A stretch of DNA of 64,000 nt from Pollutimonas sp. M17 (GTDB lineage Bacteria > Pseudomonadota > Gammaproteobacteria > Burkholderiales > Burkholderiaceae_B): the NCBI RefSeq assembly GCF_025836975.1, contig NZ_CP107548.1, forward strand, positions 620,001 through 684,000. The letters run 5' to 3'. The notes under the pieces were generated by a model, which searched no databases, was not told where the DNA came from, and was given only the letters and a program-made list of their open reading frames with translations. Below, piece by piece: positions 42,689 through 52,231 of the stretch. The translations under genes and the position numbers were made by a program. Position 1 is the stretch's first letter. The number at the start of each line of letters is the position of its first letter.

Positions 42689-43291
42689 TTATTTTTGCCC
42701 CGTAGCGCCGCCGTCGTCGATCCGGTTGACCTTCGTGCCTTCCAGTGAGACGCCCGCCATTAAACCGGCGTTCGTCATTACGAAGCCGACCACCGGTTCG
42801 CGCAGAGTGTTCAAATCGACGGAACCGTTGGCGCTGAGGTTGGCGACGGCGACTGTCGCATCGATACCGGCGGTCCATCCGCTGCTGGCAAGGAAATGGT
42901 CCAGGGCTTCCTGGGTCTTGAAGACGAAGATGATGGCTTTCGACTGCGCGCCCAGCTGCAAGCCGAAAGATCCGCTGGATGTGCTGTAGTAGCCCTTGTT
43001 CTGGCCCTTGACCCTTAGCACCCCGTCGCCATGCTCTGCGCCGACGACCACGCTTGCGCCGATGACCCGGGGGAATATCAACACGCCGGCAGCATTCGAA
43101 ACCAGTTGCCGGGAATTGGGCGCAACCTCATAGAGCCGACTCAAGGCCGCATCGGCACGAGTATTGATATTGTCTCGACGTTCTACGCCGGTTTGCTGTT
43201 CGCGCGGCAAGGTGGTCGTGCAGGCTGCCAACGCCAACGTGGCCGTAGCTATGGCCAGGGCGGCGAGAACGCTGTGTGGCTTTATGGACAT
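42689..43291 (-). CDS. YSC84/SYLF-domain lipoprotein
   Basis: This 200-aa protein has a signal peptide ending in lipobox LALAAC and a SYLF lipid-binding domain marked by SNAAGVLIFPRVIGASVVVG, GYYSTSSGSFGLQLG and the C-terminal AGLMAGVSLEGTK. The start was moved to the ATG at 43291, because the upstream open frame has no coding character and encodes the SDR remnant on the other strand. It is a probable outer-membrane lipoprotein of unknown role. Confidence 0.9.
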   Translation of the reverse strand: MSIKPHSVLAALAIATATLALAACTTTLPREQQTGVERRDNINTRADAALSRLYEVAPNSRQLVSNAAGVLIFPRVIGASVVVGAEHGDGVLRVKGQNKGYYSTSSGSFGLQLGAQSKAIIFVFKTQEALDHFLASSGWTAGIDATVAVANLSANGSVDLNTLREPVVGFVMTNAGLMAGVSLEGTKVNRIDDGGATGQK

Positions 43292-43447
43292 TTTTCTTTT
43301 CACGGTTTTTTCTCCCAAGTGGAAGTGAGAACTGACTCCTAGGCAGGATGCGCATGCAATTTCCATGCCCGAGCTCAAACGATGGGCGCGGCTTCGGGTT
43401 CCGACCAGCACATGTTTGCCGTGGACGTGGCGCATCGCGCCGTCCGC

Positions 43448-43498
43448 CTTCATGACTGCGCCGTCCTGCCCATAGACAGCGGCTACATGGTGGCTTGA
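43448..43498 (+). pseudogene. Remnant of an SDR gene 3' end
   Basis: About 51 bp match the last 51 bp of the SDR gene at 42594-42644. The translated tail AVLPIDSGYMVA plus stop parallels GVILPIDGGYMVA, but a frame change precedes it. The 306-bp gap 43292-43597 otherwise contains no gene. It looks like a leftover from a deleted or duplicated dehydrogenase gene. Confidence 0.6.
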
Positions 43499-43597
43499 TA
43501 TGCCGGAATTCGACATCTGGCAGGCAAGGCGGGCATATTGTAGATTTGACAGTTAAAACGCATCGGTCATGCATGCGTGTGTTAGGGCTTGCTGGAC

Positions 43598-44551
43598 TTA
43601 TTCGTTCATCGTCGCAAAGCGCCACCAGCCGGCATCGAATTCAGTCTTCAGAAGATCGCGCAGTATGACTTCGACGCGGCGAGCGGTCCGTGTCAAAGGC
43701 CGATCGGATGCATAGGCAACGCAGACTCGACGTTCGATGACCGGGTCGACAATATGCGCGGTAAATAGCTCCTTGTGGGGGATGCGTATATTCTTCAGCG
43801 CCGCCAGGGACAGGATGGTTGCCTCGGTACTGCGCAATACGCGCTCCAGCAATAGTTCATGGGCGTCCAGTTCGGTCCGCACATCCAGCTTTATTCCCGC
43901 AGCGGCCGATGCTTTCTCCACCAGCGCGCGCAGGCCGTGCTCGCGGCTGGGCATGACCAGAGGCACATGGCGCAGATTGGCGAAGGCGATGCTGTCATTG
44001 CTGTGGACGCACATCTCCTTGATCGCGTCCGCGTTGCTGTTGTCCATAGCCAAAAACAGATGCTCCTTCATCAGCAGCTCGAAATCCAGCCCGCTCTGGG
44101 TGGCGCTGTCGTACACAAGGCCGAAATCTATCGTGCCGTCCATGATCCATCTGGCGAGATGTCCGGACAGGCCAGTGACGACCTTGATCTTGATGCCGGG
44201 GCACTGCTGGCGCACTTGTTCGATCAGAGATAGGGTCAGCAGGGGGCTCAGGGAGCCCGGGATGCCGACGGTGACCGTGCCGACTTCGGTCACCTGATGG
44301 GCGCGCAGGCTGGCCTTGGCGGCGTCCAGGGTATCGAGGGCCACCCGTGCATAGCTGAGGAACTCCTTGCCTTCCGGGGTGAGGATAGTGCCGTCCTGGC
44401 GGCGTTCGAACAGCTGTACTTCGAGCTCTTCTTCCAGGAGTTTGATCTGTGTGCTGACTGCGGGTTGCGAGATATGCAGCAGCTGCGCGGCCTTGATGAT
44501 GGAGCGCTGTTCCGCGACTGCGATGAAGTACGAAAGCTGGCGCAGATTCAT
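43598..44551 (-). CDS. LysR-family transcriptional regulator
   Basis: This 317-aa protein has an N-terminal winged HTH (MNLRQLSYFIAVAEQRSIIK, then LLHISQPAVSTQIKLLEEEL) and a periplasmic-binding-like co-inducer domain (about 90-300). It is the probable regulator of the catabolic cluster to its right, which runs on the same strand and begins upstream at 52188. LysR regulators are more often divergent, so the assignment is by proximity. Confidence 0.92.
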   Translation of the reverse strand: MNLRQLSYFIAVAEQRSIIKAAQLLHISQPAVSTQIKLLEEELEVQLFERRQDGTILTPEGKEFLSYARVALDTLDAAKASLRAHQVTEVGTVTVGIPGSLSPLLTLSLIEQVRQQCPGIKIKVVTGLSGHLARWIMDGTIDFGLVYDSATQSGLDFELLMKEHLFLAMDNSNADAIKEMCVHSNDSIAFANLRHVPLVMPSREHGLRALVEKASAAAGIKLDVRTELDAHELLLERVLRSTEATILSLAALKNIRIPHKELFTAHIVDPVIERRVCVAYASDRPLTRTARRVEVILRDLLKTEFDAGWWRFATMNE

Positions 44552-44635
44552 GCTTTTTGCCGCATTAAAAGGTTATTCTAGCCAAGCTGGATCGCGGTGG
44601 GCTGCCGGATGGCAAGCCGCCGCGCCTGCTTGCAT

Positions 44636-45526
44636 TCAAAGCTGTATTTTTCGCTGTCGAAATGCCTCGTCCCGCTCGACCAGCTGGCGCGCCTGCAGCA
44701 CTACCGGCAGGTCGACCATGCGGCCATTGAAGGTGCAGGCCGCCTTGCCCTGCGCCTTCTGCAGTTCGAATTCCTTGATCAACGCTTTGGCGACGTCGAC
44801 ATCGGAGGATTGCGGAGAGAACTCCTCGTTCACGATCTCGACCTGCCTGGGGTGGATGCAGAAGGCCGCGTCGAAGCCCAGTCCGCGGGCGCGCTTGATC
44901 TTGCGCCGAAACTCGTCCGGATCATTGAAGTCCGCCACCGAGCCCACGAAGCCTATGGGCACGATGCCCGCGCGCCGGCACGATGCCACCGCCATGGCGT
45001 TGGGAATGTACAGCGCATCGTCGGTGACGGCCATGCGCATGTTGGCCGCAAGGTCTTCGGCGCCAACGATCAAGCCGCAGACGCGTGGGCTGGCCGCGGC
45101 GATTTCCGCCATGTTTTCCAGCCCCTGCGCGTCTTCCACCATGGCGATCAGCCTGGTATGGCCGGCGGAAAGATCCTTCTCCATCTCCAACTCATCCAGG
45201 ATCTCGCCGATGAAGCGTATGTAGGACGCATCGGGCACCTTGGGCAAGGTCAACGCCGCGACGTCCGCACCGACCGATTGCTCGATATCCGGCAGTGCCA
45301 TGCGCCAGGGCCGGTTGATGCGTACCGTCACGTCATAGCCGGCGGCGGCGAATCTGCGGGAAATTTCCTGTACGCGGCTGCGGGCGAGTTCCTTGTCGTC
45401 GGGTGCGACGCTGTCCTCCAGGTCGATCTGCAGCACGTCGGCGGGCCGGTGCAGTGCGCTTTCGATGAAACGGTCGCTGGTGGCGGGTACGAAAAGTATG
45501 GATCGCCAAAGGTGTATATCAGGCAT
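44636..45526 (-). CDS. CoA-ester lyase (HpcH/HpaI, citrate lyase beta family)
   Basis: This 296-aa TIM-barrel lyase starts MPDIHLWRSILFVPATSDRF. It has the Mg-binding DLEDSV near residue 40, the catalytic-region Glu in AMVEDAQGLENM, and AAFCIHPRQVEIVNEEF. Family members cleave malyl-CoA, citramalyl-CoA or similar 3-hydroxyacyl-CoA esters. The ATG at 45526 overlaps the CoA-transferase stop by 8 bp. Together they suggest CoA activation of a hydroxyacid followed by retro-aldol cleavage. Confidence 0.9.
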   Translation of the reverse strand: MPDIHLWRSILFVPATSDRFIESALHRPADVLQIDLEDSVAPDDKELARSRVQEISRRFAAAGYDVTVRINRPWRMALPDIEQSVGADVAALTLPKVPDASYIRFIGEILDELEMEKDLSAGHTRLIAMVEDAQGLENMAEIAAASPRVCGLIVGAEDLAANMRMAVTDDALYIPNAMAVASCRRAGIVPIGFVGSVADFNDPDEFRRKIKRARGLGFDAAFCIHPRQVEIVNEEFSPQSSDVDVAKALIKEFELQKAQGKAACTFNGRMVDLPVVLQARQLVERDEAFRQRKIQL

Positions 45527-46721
45527 GTGTTCTCTCGTTTTCACGTAATGCTTCCGCTTCCAGTTGGGCAAGTTCCTTTAGGACCTGCTCGGTATGTTCG
45601 CCTAATGCGGGCGCGGGCCGCCTGAATCCGCCAGGAGTGGTGTTCAGGCGCGGGATGATGTTGTGTGTAGTGATATGTCCGAGATCGGCATCTTCCAGCG
45701 ACACCATGGCTTCCCGGCCGGTGACATAGGGATGGTCGATCAGGTCGGCCACCGAGCAAACCGGTCCTACGGTTACCGAGGCGGCCTCGAATATGTCCAG
45801 ATTCTCTTGTTGGGTTCGCTGCGCAATGAATGCGCCAATGATCTCGTCCAGTTCATCCTTGTGCCTGACCCGTGCATCGTTGTCGCAGAACTTCTCGCTG
45901 GTTTTCAGGTCGGGCCGTCCGATGGTGTCGAGGATACGCATGGCCATCGATTGCATGGATCCCGACATGGCCACATACTTGCCGTCGCTGCATGCGTAGA
46001 CATTGCGGGGGGCGGTGTGAGCGGACTGGTTGCCGGAGCGCAGGGTGGGTTCGCCCACGAGCTGGTACTTCAAGGCTTCGGACGAAATAAAGGAAAAAAT
46101 AGGCTCGAACAAGGATAGATCGATGACCTGACCCTTGCCCTCCCGCTCGGCGACCCGCAGGGCCGTCATGACGCCGGCGGCGCCATAGACGCCGGCGATC
46201 ATGTCCGCGAGAGCAAGGGGCGGCAGGACGGGAGGCTTGTCGGCATAGCCGTTGAGGTAGGCAAAGCCGGACATGGCTTCGACCAAGGTGCCAAAACCCG
46301 GCTTGTGGCTGTAGGGCCCGGTCTGGCCCCACCCGGATACCCTCACAACGACCAGCTTCGGATTCAGCTCCAGAAGCAGGTCGGGAGCGAGCCCCATCTT
46401 TTCCAGCCCGCCCGGCACAAAATTCTCGACAAATACATCGGAATGGCGAACCAGACGCTTCAACGCCAGGAGGCCGTCGTCGGACTTCAAGTCCAGCACG
46501 GCGGAACGCTTGTTGCGCCCGTACACCTTCCAATATATCGGTTCATCGGCTTCACGCCAGTTGCGCAGATCGTCTCCCTTTCCCTCCCGTTCTATCTTGA
46601 TGACGTCCGCGCCAAAGTCGGCCAGGAACAAGGTCAGCATATTGCCTGCCACCAGGCGCGATAAGTCCAGCACGCGGACGTCCTTGAGCGGACCGTCCTG
46701 CTTCGGGTCAAATTTCTTCAT
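45519..46721 (-). CDS. CaiB/BaiF CoA-transferase (class III)
   Basis: A 400-aa class III CoA-transferase with N-terminal LKDVRVLDLSRLVAGNMLT, the ADFGADVIKIEREGKGDD segment, and the catalytic Asp in LALADMIAGVYGA. It would transfer CoA from a donor such as succinyl-CoA to a carboxylic acid made by the dehydrogenases of the cluster. The ATG at 46721 is preferred to a GTG at 46727. It overlaps the lyase gene downstream. Confidence 0.93.
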   Translation of the reverse strand: MKKFDPKQDGPLKDVRVLDLSRLVAGNMLTLFLADFGADVIKIEREGKGDDLRNWREADEPIYWKVYGRNKRSAVLDLKSDDGLLALKRLVRHSDVFVENFVPGGLEKMGLAPDLLLELNPKLVVVRVSGWGQTGPYSHKPGFGTLVEAMSGFAYLNGYADKPPVLPPLALADMIAGVYGAAGVMTALRVAEREGKGQVIDLSLFEPIFSFISSEALKYQLVGEPTLRSGNQSAHTAPRNVYACSDGKYVAMSGSMQSMAMRILDTIGRPDLKTSEKFCDNDARVRHKDELDEIIGAFIAQRTQQENLDIFEAASVTVGPVCSVADLIDHPYVTGREAMVSLEDADLGHITTHNIIPRLNTTPGGFRRPAPALGEHTEQVLKELAQLEAEALRENERTHA

Positions 46722-46745
46722 GGGCACTCTTGATACGATTGAAAG

Positions 46746-47855
46746 CTAAAACGTGATGACGGGCTTGATTTCCTGATAGGCTTTCATGCGCTCCATGGCC
46801 GTATTCACTTCATCAAGTTTGTAGCGCCCGGTGATCATCTTCTCGAACGGGAAGGTTTTCTGGTGCTTATCGATGAACTGCAGGGCAAGCGAATAGCTGC
46901 GCGCATCACCCGAGAAGGAGCCGATGACGTTGATGTTTTTCTTTACGATCATGGACGGCTGCATTTCCGTCGTGCCTTCGCCCAATTGGCCGACGATCAG
47001 GTACTTCGCACCCTTGCGCGCCAGTTGCAAGCCTTCGTTGAAGGCGGCGGGGACGCCGGTGAATTCCATGACAATGTCCGCGCCACGACCCTCAGTCAGG
47101 GAAAGCACACGATCCAGGCGATCGGCAGCGGTGGTCCCTTCCACCGGTATGCATTCATCGGCGCCAAACTCACGTGCCAATTCAAGACGGGCGGCAGGGG
47201 AGCCGATGACGATCACCTTGCGCGCCCCGCGCACCTTGGCGTTGGCGGTGGCGAGCAGGCCCAGGGGGCCGGCGCCCTGGACGACCACGGTTTCGTACGG
47301 TTCGATCTTGCCGATCTGCGACATGGCGTTCATGACCGAGCGCAGCGCGCAACTGGACAGGCTGGCCAGCTCGCTGGAGACGCTGTCGGGCACCTTCAGG
47401 CGGCCCGACTCGGGCAGGACATAGCCGTACTCCGAAAACCCGCCCAACAGGTAGGGCGCCTTTTCCATGGTTTCATACATGTAGGCGCGGCGATGCGAGC
47501 ACAGTGTGGGCTGGCGCGCGGTGGTGCAGAAGAAGCAGCTGCCGCAGGATGTATGCGTATAGACGATACGGTCGCCGACCGCCAGGTCCTGGCCGACCGA
47601 GTCGCTGCGCACGCCTTCGCCCAGCGATACGATACGTCCCACCATCTCGTGGCCGATGATCACCGGAAGGTCGACTTTCAGGGACAGGGAGCCCTGCCAC
47701 AGGTGGATGTCGGTACCGCAAATCGAGCACGCCTCCATCTTTACCAGCGCGGCGCGAGGCTCTATGTGCCGAGGTACGGGCACATCTTCGATTCTTAATT
47801 GATCCTTGAAGTTCCTCAGGACGGCGGCGCGTGCAAACTCAGGTATAGCAGACAT
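46746..47855 (-). CDS. Zinc-dependent alcohol dehydrogenase (MDR family)
   Basis: This 369-aa medium-chain dehydrogenase has the catalytic zinc site (CSICGTDIH, GHEMVGRI), the structural zinc cysteines (CGSCFFCTTARQPTLC) and the nucleotide-binding VVQGAGPLGLLA. It resembles threonine or sorbitol dehydrogenases. In the cluster it could oxidise the imported alcohol to an aldehyde for the dehydrogenase at 50743. It lies 24 bp upstream of the CoA-transferase. Confidence 0.92.
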   Translation of the reverse strand: MSAIPEFARAAVLRNFKDQLRIEDVPVPRHIEPRAALVKMEACSICGTDIHLWQGSLSLKVDLPVIIGHEMVGRIVSLGEGVRSDSVGQDLAVGDRIVYTHTSCGSCFFCTTARQPTLCSHRRAYMYETMEKAPYLLGGFSEYGYVLPESGRLKVPDSVSSELASLSSCALRSVMNAMSQIGKIEPYETVVVQGAGPLGLLATANAKVRGARKVIVIGSPAARLELAREFGADECIPVEGTTAADRLDRVLSLTEGRGADIVMEFTGVPAAFNEGLQLARKGAKYLIVGQLGEGTTEMQPSMIVKKNINVIGSFSGDARSYSLALQFIDKHQKTFPFEKMITGRYKLDEVNTAMERMKAYQEIKPVITF

Positions 47856-47869
47856 TTATTCAACCTATT

Positions 47870-49153
47870 TCAAAGAAATTGATACCACGTCGTCAAGGCG
47901 GGTACGAACGTAATCATGCCCAATACAAGCAGCGAACCAAGCAGGAACCACATGACATACCCGAACATCTCGGTCAGTCGGGCTTCGTTGGTGCGCTGGG
48001 CGACATACAGATTTGCCGCCAATGGCGGAGTCAGCAGACCGATCTCGATGTTGGTGACCAGCAGGACGCCGAAATGGACCGGGTCTATGCCGTAGTTCAC
48101 GGCGGCCGGCGCCAGGAGCGGGCCCATCAGCAGGGTGGCTGCATTGGTTTCCATGAACATGCCGATCAGCAGCAGTGCCGCATTGATGGCCAGTAGAAAC
48201 AGAATGGGATTTCCGGTGAAGCTTGTGGCGATCTCGGTGATCGACTGGGGCACCTGCTCCAGGATCATCGCCCGGTTGAAGATGCTGGTGAAGGCGATAA
48301 TGGCCAGGATCGCGGCCGAGGCCAGTGCGGCGTGCTCCAGTATTTTTTTTAGGTCCCCCGCCGATGCCTGGCGGGTGAGTACGGTAACCGCCAGCGCATA
48401 AACGCCTGCGATGGCTGCTGCTTCGGTGGCCGTGAACACGCCCGAGTAGATGCCTCCCAGAACCAGTATCGGCAGCATCAGCGCAGGCAGCGCGCGAACC
48501 AGCACAGAACCCTTGTTGACAGTCTTGTCATTTCTCTCCTGCGCCATCGAAGCAGGAAGCGTTTCCTTTCCGTCAGGCAGTACGCGCCTGGAAAGAATGG
48601 AATGAATGAATGAGAAAACAAGTATCGTCAGGATGCCCGGAACGATGGACGCAATGAAAAGATTGGTGATGGATACGCCTACGATGGCCCCATACAGGAT
48701 CAGGGGAATCGAAGGCGGAATCAGTACGCCAAGCAAGCCCGACGCGGCATTGAGCGCCGCGGTGTAGCCTTTGGAATAGCCGCGCTGGCGCATTTCCACG
48801 CCCACGGTGCCGCCTATGGCGGCCACGGTGGCGACCGACGAACCCGTGATGGCCCCCATCAGGGCGCTGGCCATCACCATGATGTGGCCCATCGGCGCCC
48901 GGATGCGGGACATGAACAGGTCGCACACCGCCGTCAGCTGCTTGACCAGCCCCCCACGGTTCATGAGTTCGCCCACCAGTAAAAACAGCGGGATGGCCAA
49001 CAGCGAGAAGTTCGATACCGTATCGAACGGCATGGCGGCCAGAGAGAATGGGTCGATATTCCACGCCTCGGCGTTGGCAATGACAACCAGTGCAAAGGCG
49101 ACGGCAATCGGTACGCCCAGCACCAGTAAAAGCAATAGGGAAGAAACAATCAT
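47870..49153 (-). CDS. dctM-like: TRAP transporter large permease DctM
   Basis: This 427-aa inner-membrane protein has about 12 hydrophobic helices. It has family motifs GVPIAVAFALV, MGAITGSSVATVAAIGGTVGVEMRQRGY (split across helix 4) and NLYVAQRTNEA near the end. It is the Na+-driven translocation subunit. Its start overlaps the dctQ stop by 4 bp. Confidence 0.94.
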   Translation of the reverse strand: MIVSSLLLLLVLGVPIAVAFALVVIANAEAWNIDPFSLAAMPFDTVSNFSLLAIPLFLLVGELMNRGGLVKQLTAVCDLFMSRIRAPMGHIMVMASALMGAITGSSVATVAAIGGTVGVEMRQRGYSKGYTAALNAASGLLGVLIPPSIPLILYGAIVGVSITNLFIASIVPGILTILVFSFIHSILSRRVLPDGKETLPASMAQERNDKTVNKGSVLVRALPALMLPILVLGGIYSGVFTATEAAAIAGVYALAVTVLTRQASAGDLKKILEHAALASAAILAIIAFTSIFNRAMILEQVPQSITEIATSFTGNPILFLLAINAALLLIGMFMETNAATLLMGPLLAPAAVNYGIDPVHFGVLLVTNIEIGLLTPPLAANLYVAQRTNEARLTEMFGYVMWFLLGSLLVLGMITFVPALTTWYQFL

Positions 49154-49662
49154 CGCGCCACCTCTACGACCCGAGCCGCAGCCCGCCTGAAGAAAACGAA
49201 GCGGGCCAGGTCCAGAACACTATGAATTGCCATCAAGACCATGCCGACGAAGAAGAAACATACCGGCACGTACAGCGGTGTGCCCATGTCCAGCAGGCGT
49301 TCGCCAGTCAGGATCGCATCTTCGAACAGGCTCCAGCCCAGCCACGCGTAGATCGCTGAAAATATCAGCATGAGAATCGCCACCACCAGGTGCGTGGCGC
49401 GTTTTACCAGCTCGGATGGAGCTTGTTCAATGAAGTCCACCGAGATGTGCATTTGCATGCGTGAACACATGGCCGATCCGACGAACGTCAGGGGCGACAT
49501 TGCCACGATCGCCCATTCGGCCACATTGGGTATCGGCAGATCGAAGAATCGAATGCAGACGCCGAACGCCACTGTGGCGAGCATCACTAGAAGACTTATG
49601 GAGCATAGAAAGTTTTCTAATGAGTAGAGACGGTTTTCGAATGTGTTTGCCCAGACGGCCAT
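49150..49662 (-). CDS. dctQ-like: TRAP transporter small permease DctQ
   Basis: This 170-aa protein has four membrane helices (about 15-35, 50-70, 88-108, 130-150). The first loop contains the family segment FFDLPIPNVAEWAIVAMSP. It pairs with DctM, whose gene overlaps it by 4 bp, and with the DctP receptor gene 32 bp upstream. Confidence 0.92.
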   Translation of the reverse strand: MAVWANTFENRLYSLENFLCSISLLVMLATVAFGVCIRFFDLPIPNVAEWAIVAMSPLTFVGSAMCSRMQMHISVDFIEQAPSELVKRATHLVVAILMLIFSAIYAWLGWSLFEDAILTGERLLDMGTPLYVPVCFFFVGMVLMAIHSVLDLARFVFFRRAAARVVEVAR

Positions 49663-49694
49663 GCATTTCTCCTGCGCTGTACGTTCGGCGCCGC

Positions 49695-50720
49695 TTACTT
49701 GCGCAGGGCTTTGACTTCCTGGCGAAGGGCAGCCACTCGTTCCTTGCCATAGACCGGCTCAAGGCTGGTCCAGACACCGTCCGCAATCTTGCGGAATTCA
49801 GCCAGCGCTTCCGGCGAGAGTGTGGTTACGGTGACCCCGGCAGCGGCGATCTTCTTCATGTAGTCGTCGTGCAGAGCACGGTTGGCGGCGATCTCTTTGG
49901 TCGCCACCTCATGAGCTGTGTCTTTGAGGATCTTCTTCTGGCTATCGCTCAGCTTCCCCCACAGCCGCTGGCTGGAGGCAATGGCCCCCATTGCATAGAC
50001 ATGATTGGTCTCGGTCATGAACTTCTGCGCTTCAAACAGGCGCGAGTTATACGTAATGCTGGCGCCATTGTCCTGCCCGTCCACCGTGCCCTGTTGCAGC
50101 GCCGTGAACAGTTCCGGGAATGGCATCGCAACGGCCTGGGCTCCGGCCGCGATGAAGAAGTCGCGTATGCCCGCGGAACCCGGTACGCGCAATTTCAGCC
50201 CTTGAAGGTCGGCAGGCTTCTCGACCGCATGCTTGGAGTTAGTCACCGCCCGGAACTCCAGCTCGAAGTACCCCAAGGCCTGCATACGGTGCTTGGCCAA
50301 TGTTTCGCTCAAGGTTTTCTGCAGTATGCCGTTCGGGTTGTAGAAGATCTTGTCGGCCTCTTCGAAGCTGGTCGCGATGTAGGGTAGATAGTGGATGTCC
50401 AGCAGCGGGTCCAGGCCCGAGAGAGAACCCGGATTGATGAAGGCCAGGTCGAGCGAGCCTCGCGACAGGTCACGCGCCAGCGATTCGTCGCCGCCTATCT
50501 GGCTGTTTGGAAAAACGGTGATTTCGATTTCCCCGTTGCTGCGCTCCTTGACCAGCTTGGCAAAGTCCTGGCTGGCCTGGTCGACGGGACTGTTGATGGC
50601 GAATACGTGGCCCAGGCGCAGCTTCATCGTCGCGGCGCTCGACGGGGAAGTCAGTGCCATCATTACCGTGGCCGCGCCAAGCAGCGTGGAAAGCGTCGAT
50701 TTTTTTAGATTGTTGAACAT
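49695..50720 (-). CDS. dctP-like: TRAP transporter substrate-binding protein DctP
   Basis: This 341-aa periplasmic receptor has a signal peptide cut after SPSSAA. It has the DctP core LRLGHVFAINSPVDQASQDF and the ligand arginine region LKLRVPGSAGIRDFFIAAGA, followed by MPFPELFTALQQGTVDGQDN. TRAP receptors bind organic acids through this Arg. The ligand cannot be read from sequence. It stands between the aldehyde dehydrogenase and the permease genes, all on one strand. Confidence 0.94.
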   Translation of the reverse strand: MFNNLKKSTLSTLLGAATVMMALTSPSSAATMKLRLGHVFAINSPVDQASQDFAKLVKERSNGEIEITVFPNSQIGGDESLARDLSRGSLDLAFINPGSLSGLDPLLDIHYLPYIATSFEEADKIFYNPNGILQKTLSETLAKHRMQALGYFELEFRAVTNSKHAVEKPADLQGLKLRVPGSAGIRDFFIAAGAQAVAMPFPELFTALQQGTVDGQDNGASITYNSRLFEAQKFMTETNHVYAMGAIASSQRLWGKLSDSQKKILKDTAHEVATKEIAANRALHDDYMKKIAAAGVTVTTLSPEALAEFRKIADGVWTSLEPVYGKERVAALRQEVKALRK

Positions 50721-50742
50721 GGTTTTTGTCTCCTGATCAGGT

Positions 50743-52188
50743 TTATTTATGGTTGATTACGATTGTTTTGGCCACGGTGTACTCACGCAGGGCTTCAAAC
50801 CCCTTTTCGCGGCCGTGGCCGCTACGTTTGAAACCGCCGAAGGGCAGTTCGATGCCGCCGCCCGCGCCATACCCGTTGATGTAGACCTGGCCTACGCGCA
50901 GCTTCTTGGCCAGGCGCATTTGGCGCGCGCCATTTTCGGACCACACCCCTGCAATCAGCCCGAAATCCGTGCCGTTGGCGATGCGGATGGCATCCTCCTC
51001 GTCGTCAAAAGGAATGGCGACCAGTACTGGCCCAAAGACCTCGTCCTGTGCCAGCTCATGGGTTTCGTCCACGGGGCCGAGCAGCGTTGGCTTGACATAG
51101 AATCCGCCATCCACTGCGCTGGAATCGAGCTTGCCTTCGCCGATCACACTGATGCCATCGGCTCGGGCACGCTCCAGAAAGCCCTTGACCCGCTCGCATT
51201 GCACGGCACTGATGACCGGGCCGCAGTCCAGGTCGGCGGTATGTGAGCCGACCCGCACGGCATTGATGCGCTTGGCCAGGGCGGCGACGAACTCTTCGTA
51301 GATCGAGCGCTGGATCAGCACGCGGCTGCCGGCGGAACACGTCTGGCCTGTGTTCTGGATGATGGCACCCACGATGACGGGCAGCGCCTTTTCGATGTCG
51401 GCATCGTCAAATACGATCTGGGGTGATTTCCCGCCAAGCTCGAGTACGCAGGGCACGTGATTGTCCGCGGCCGCCTTCTGGATCAAGGTTCCCACTTCCG
51501 GCGAGCCGGTGAATGAAAGGAAGTCGATTTCCTTGTGTGAAGACAGTGCCGCGCCTGCTTCTTCGCCCAGGCCGGTAACCACGTTCAACACCCCGGCGGG
51601 GATGCCCACTTCCGCGGCAAGTTCCGTCAGGCGTATGATGCTCAGGCAGGCTTCCTCGGCCGGCTTGAGTACGGTTGTATTGCCCGCGGCCAATGCGGCG
51701 GCAATTGTGCGGCCAAACATCTGCGCGGGATAGTTCCAGGGAATGATATGGCCGGCAACGCCCCGAGGCTCGCGGATGATAAGGACCTGATAGCCTTCCA
51801 GGAACGGAATGGTGTCGCCGTGTAGTTTGTCGGCCGCGCCTCCGTAGTATTCGAAGTACCTCGCTGTCGCGGCGACGTCGCTGCGGGCCAGCTTCATGGC
51901 CTTGCCGGTATCCCGCGCTTCCAGTTGGGCCAGCTCCTCGGCATGTTCCGCAATTTTCAGTCCGAGCCTGGACAGCAGCCGGCCGCGCTCCACCGCCGGT
52001 GTCGCGCCCCAGATTCCTTCGAATGCCTGGCGAGCCGCGGCCACTGCCGTGTCGATGTCCTCTTGAACGCCGCGGGATATCTTGCCTATCGATTCGCCGT
52101 TGCTGGGCGATACCACGTCTATTGTGTCCCGGCTGTGGGACTCCGTCCATTTGCCGTTGATGAAAATAGTTTTGGTGCTTTCGGGCAT
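50743..52188 (-). CDS. NAD(P)-dependent aldehyde dehydrogenase
   Basis: A 481-aa class I-type ALDH with catalytic Glu in LELGGKSPQIVF, nucleophilic Cys in NTGQTCSAGSRVL, the PWNYPAQM segment and the FTGSPEVG cofactor loop. It is probably the first gene of the catabolic transcript. It would convert an aldehyde to the acid that feeds the CoA-transferase. dctP follows 22 bp later. Confidence 0.93.
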   Translation of the reverse strand: MPESTKTIFINGKWTESHSRDTIDVVSPSNGESIGKISRGVQEDIDTAVAAARQAFEGIWGATPAVERGRLLSRLGLKIAEHAEELAQLEARDTGKAMKLARSDVAATARYFEYYGGAADKLHGDTIPFLEGYQVLIIREPRGVAGHIIPWNYPAQMFGRTIAAALAAGNTTVLKPAEEACLSIIRLTELAAEVGIPAGVLNVVTGLGEEAGAALSSHKEIDFLSFTGSPEVGTLIQKAAADNHVPCVLELGGKSPQIVFDDADIEKALPVIVGAIIQNTGQTCSAGSRVLIQRSIYEEFVAALAKRINAVRVGSHTADLDCGPVISAVQCERVKGFLERARADGISVIGEGKLDSSAVDGGFYVKPTLLGPVDETHELAQDEVFGPVLVAIPFDDEEDAIRIANGTDFGLIAGVWSENGARQMRLAKKLRVGQVYINGYGAGGGIELPFGGFKRSGHGREKGFEALREYTVAKTIVINHK

Positions 52189-52231
52189 GTCGATCTACCT
52201 CAGTATGTGTGGGCTACACGTTTGATGCGAA

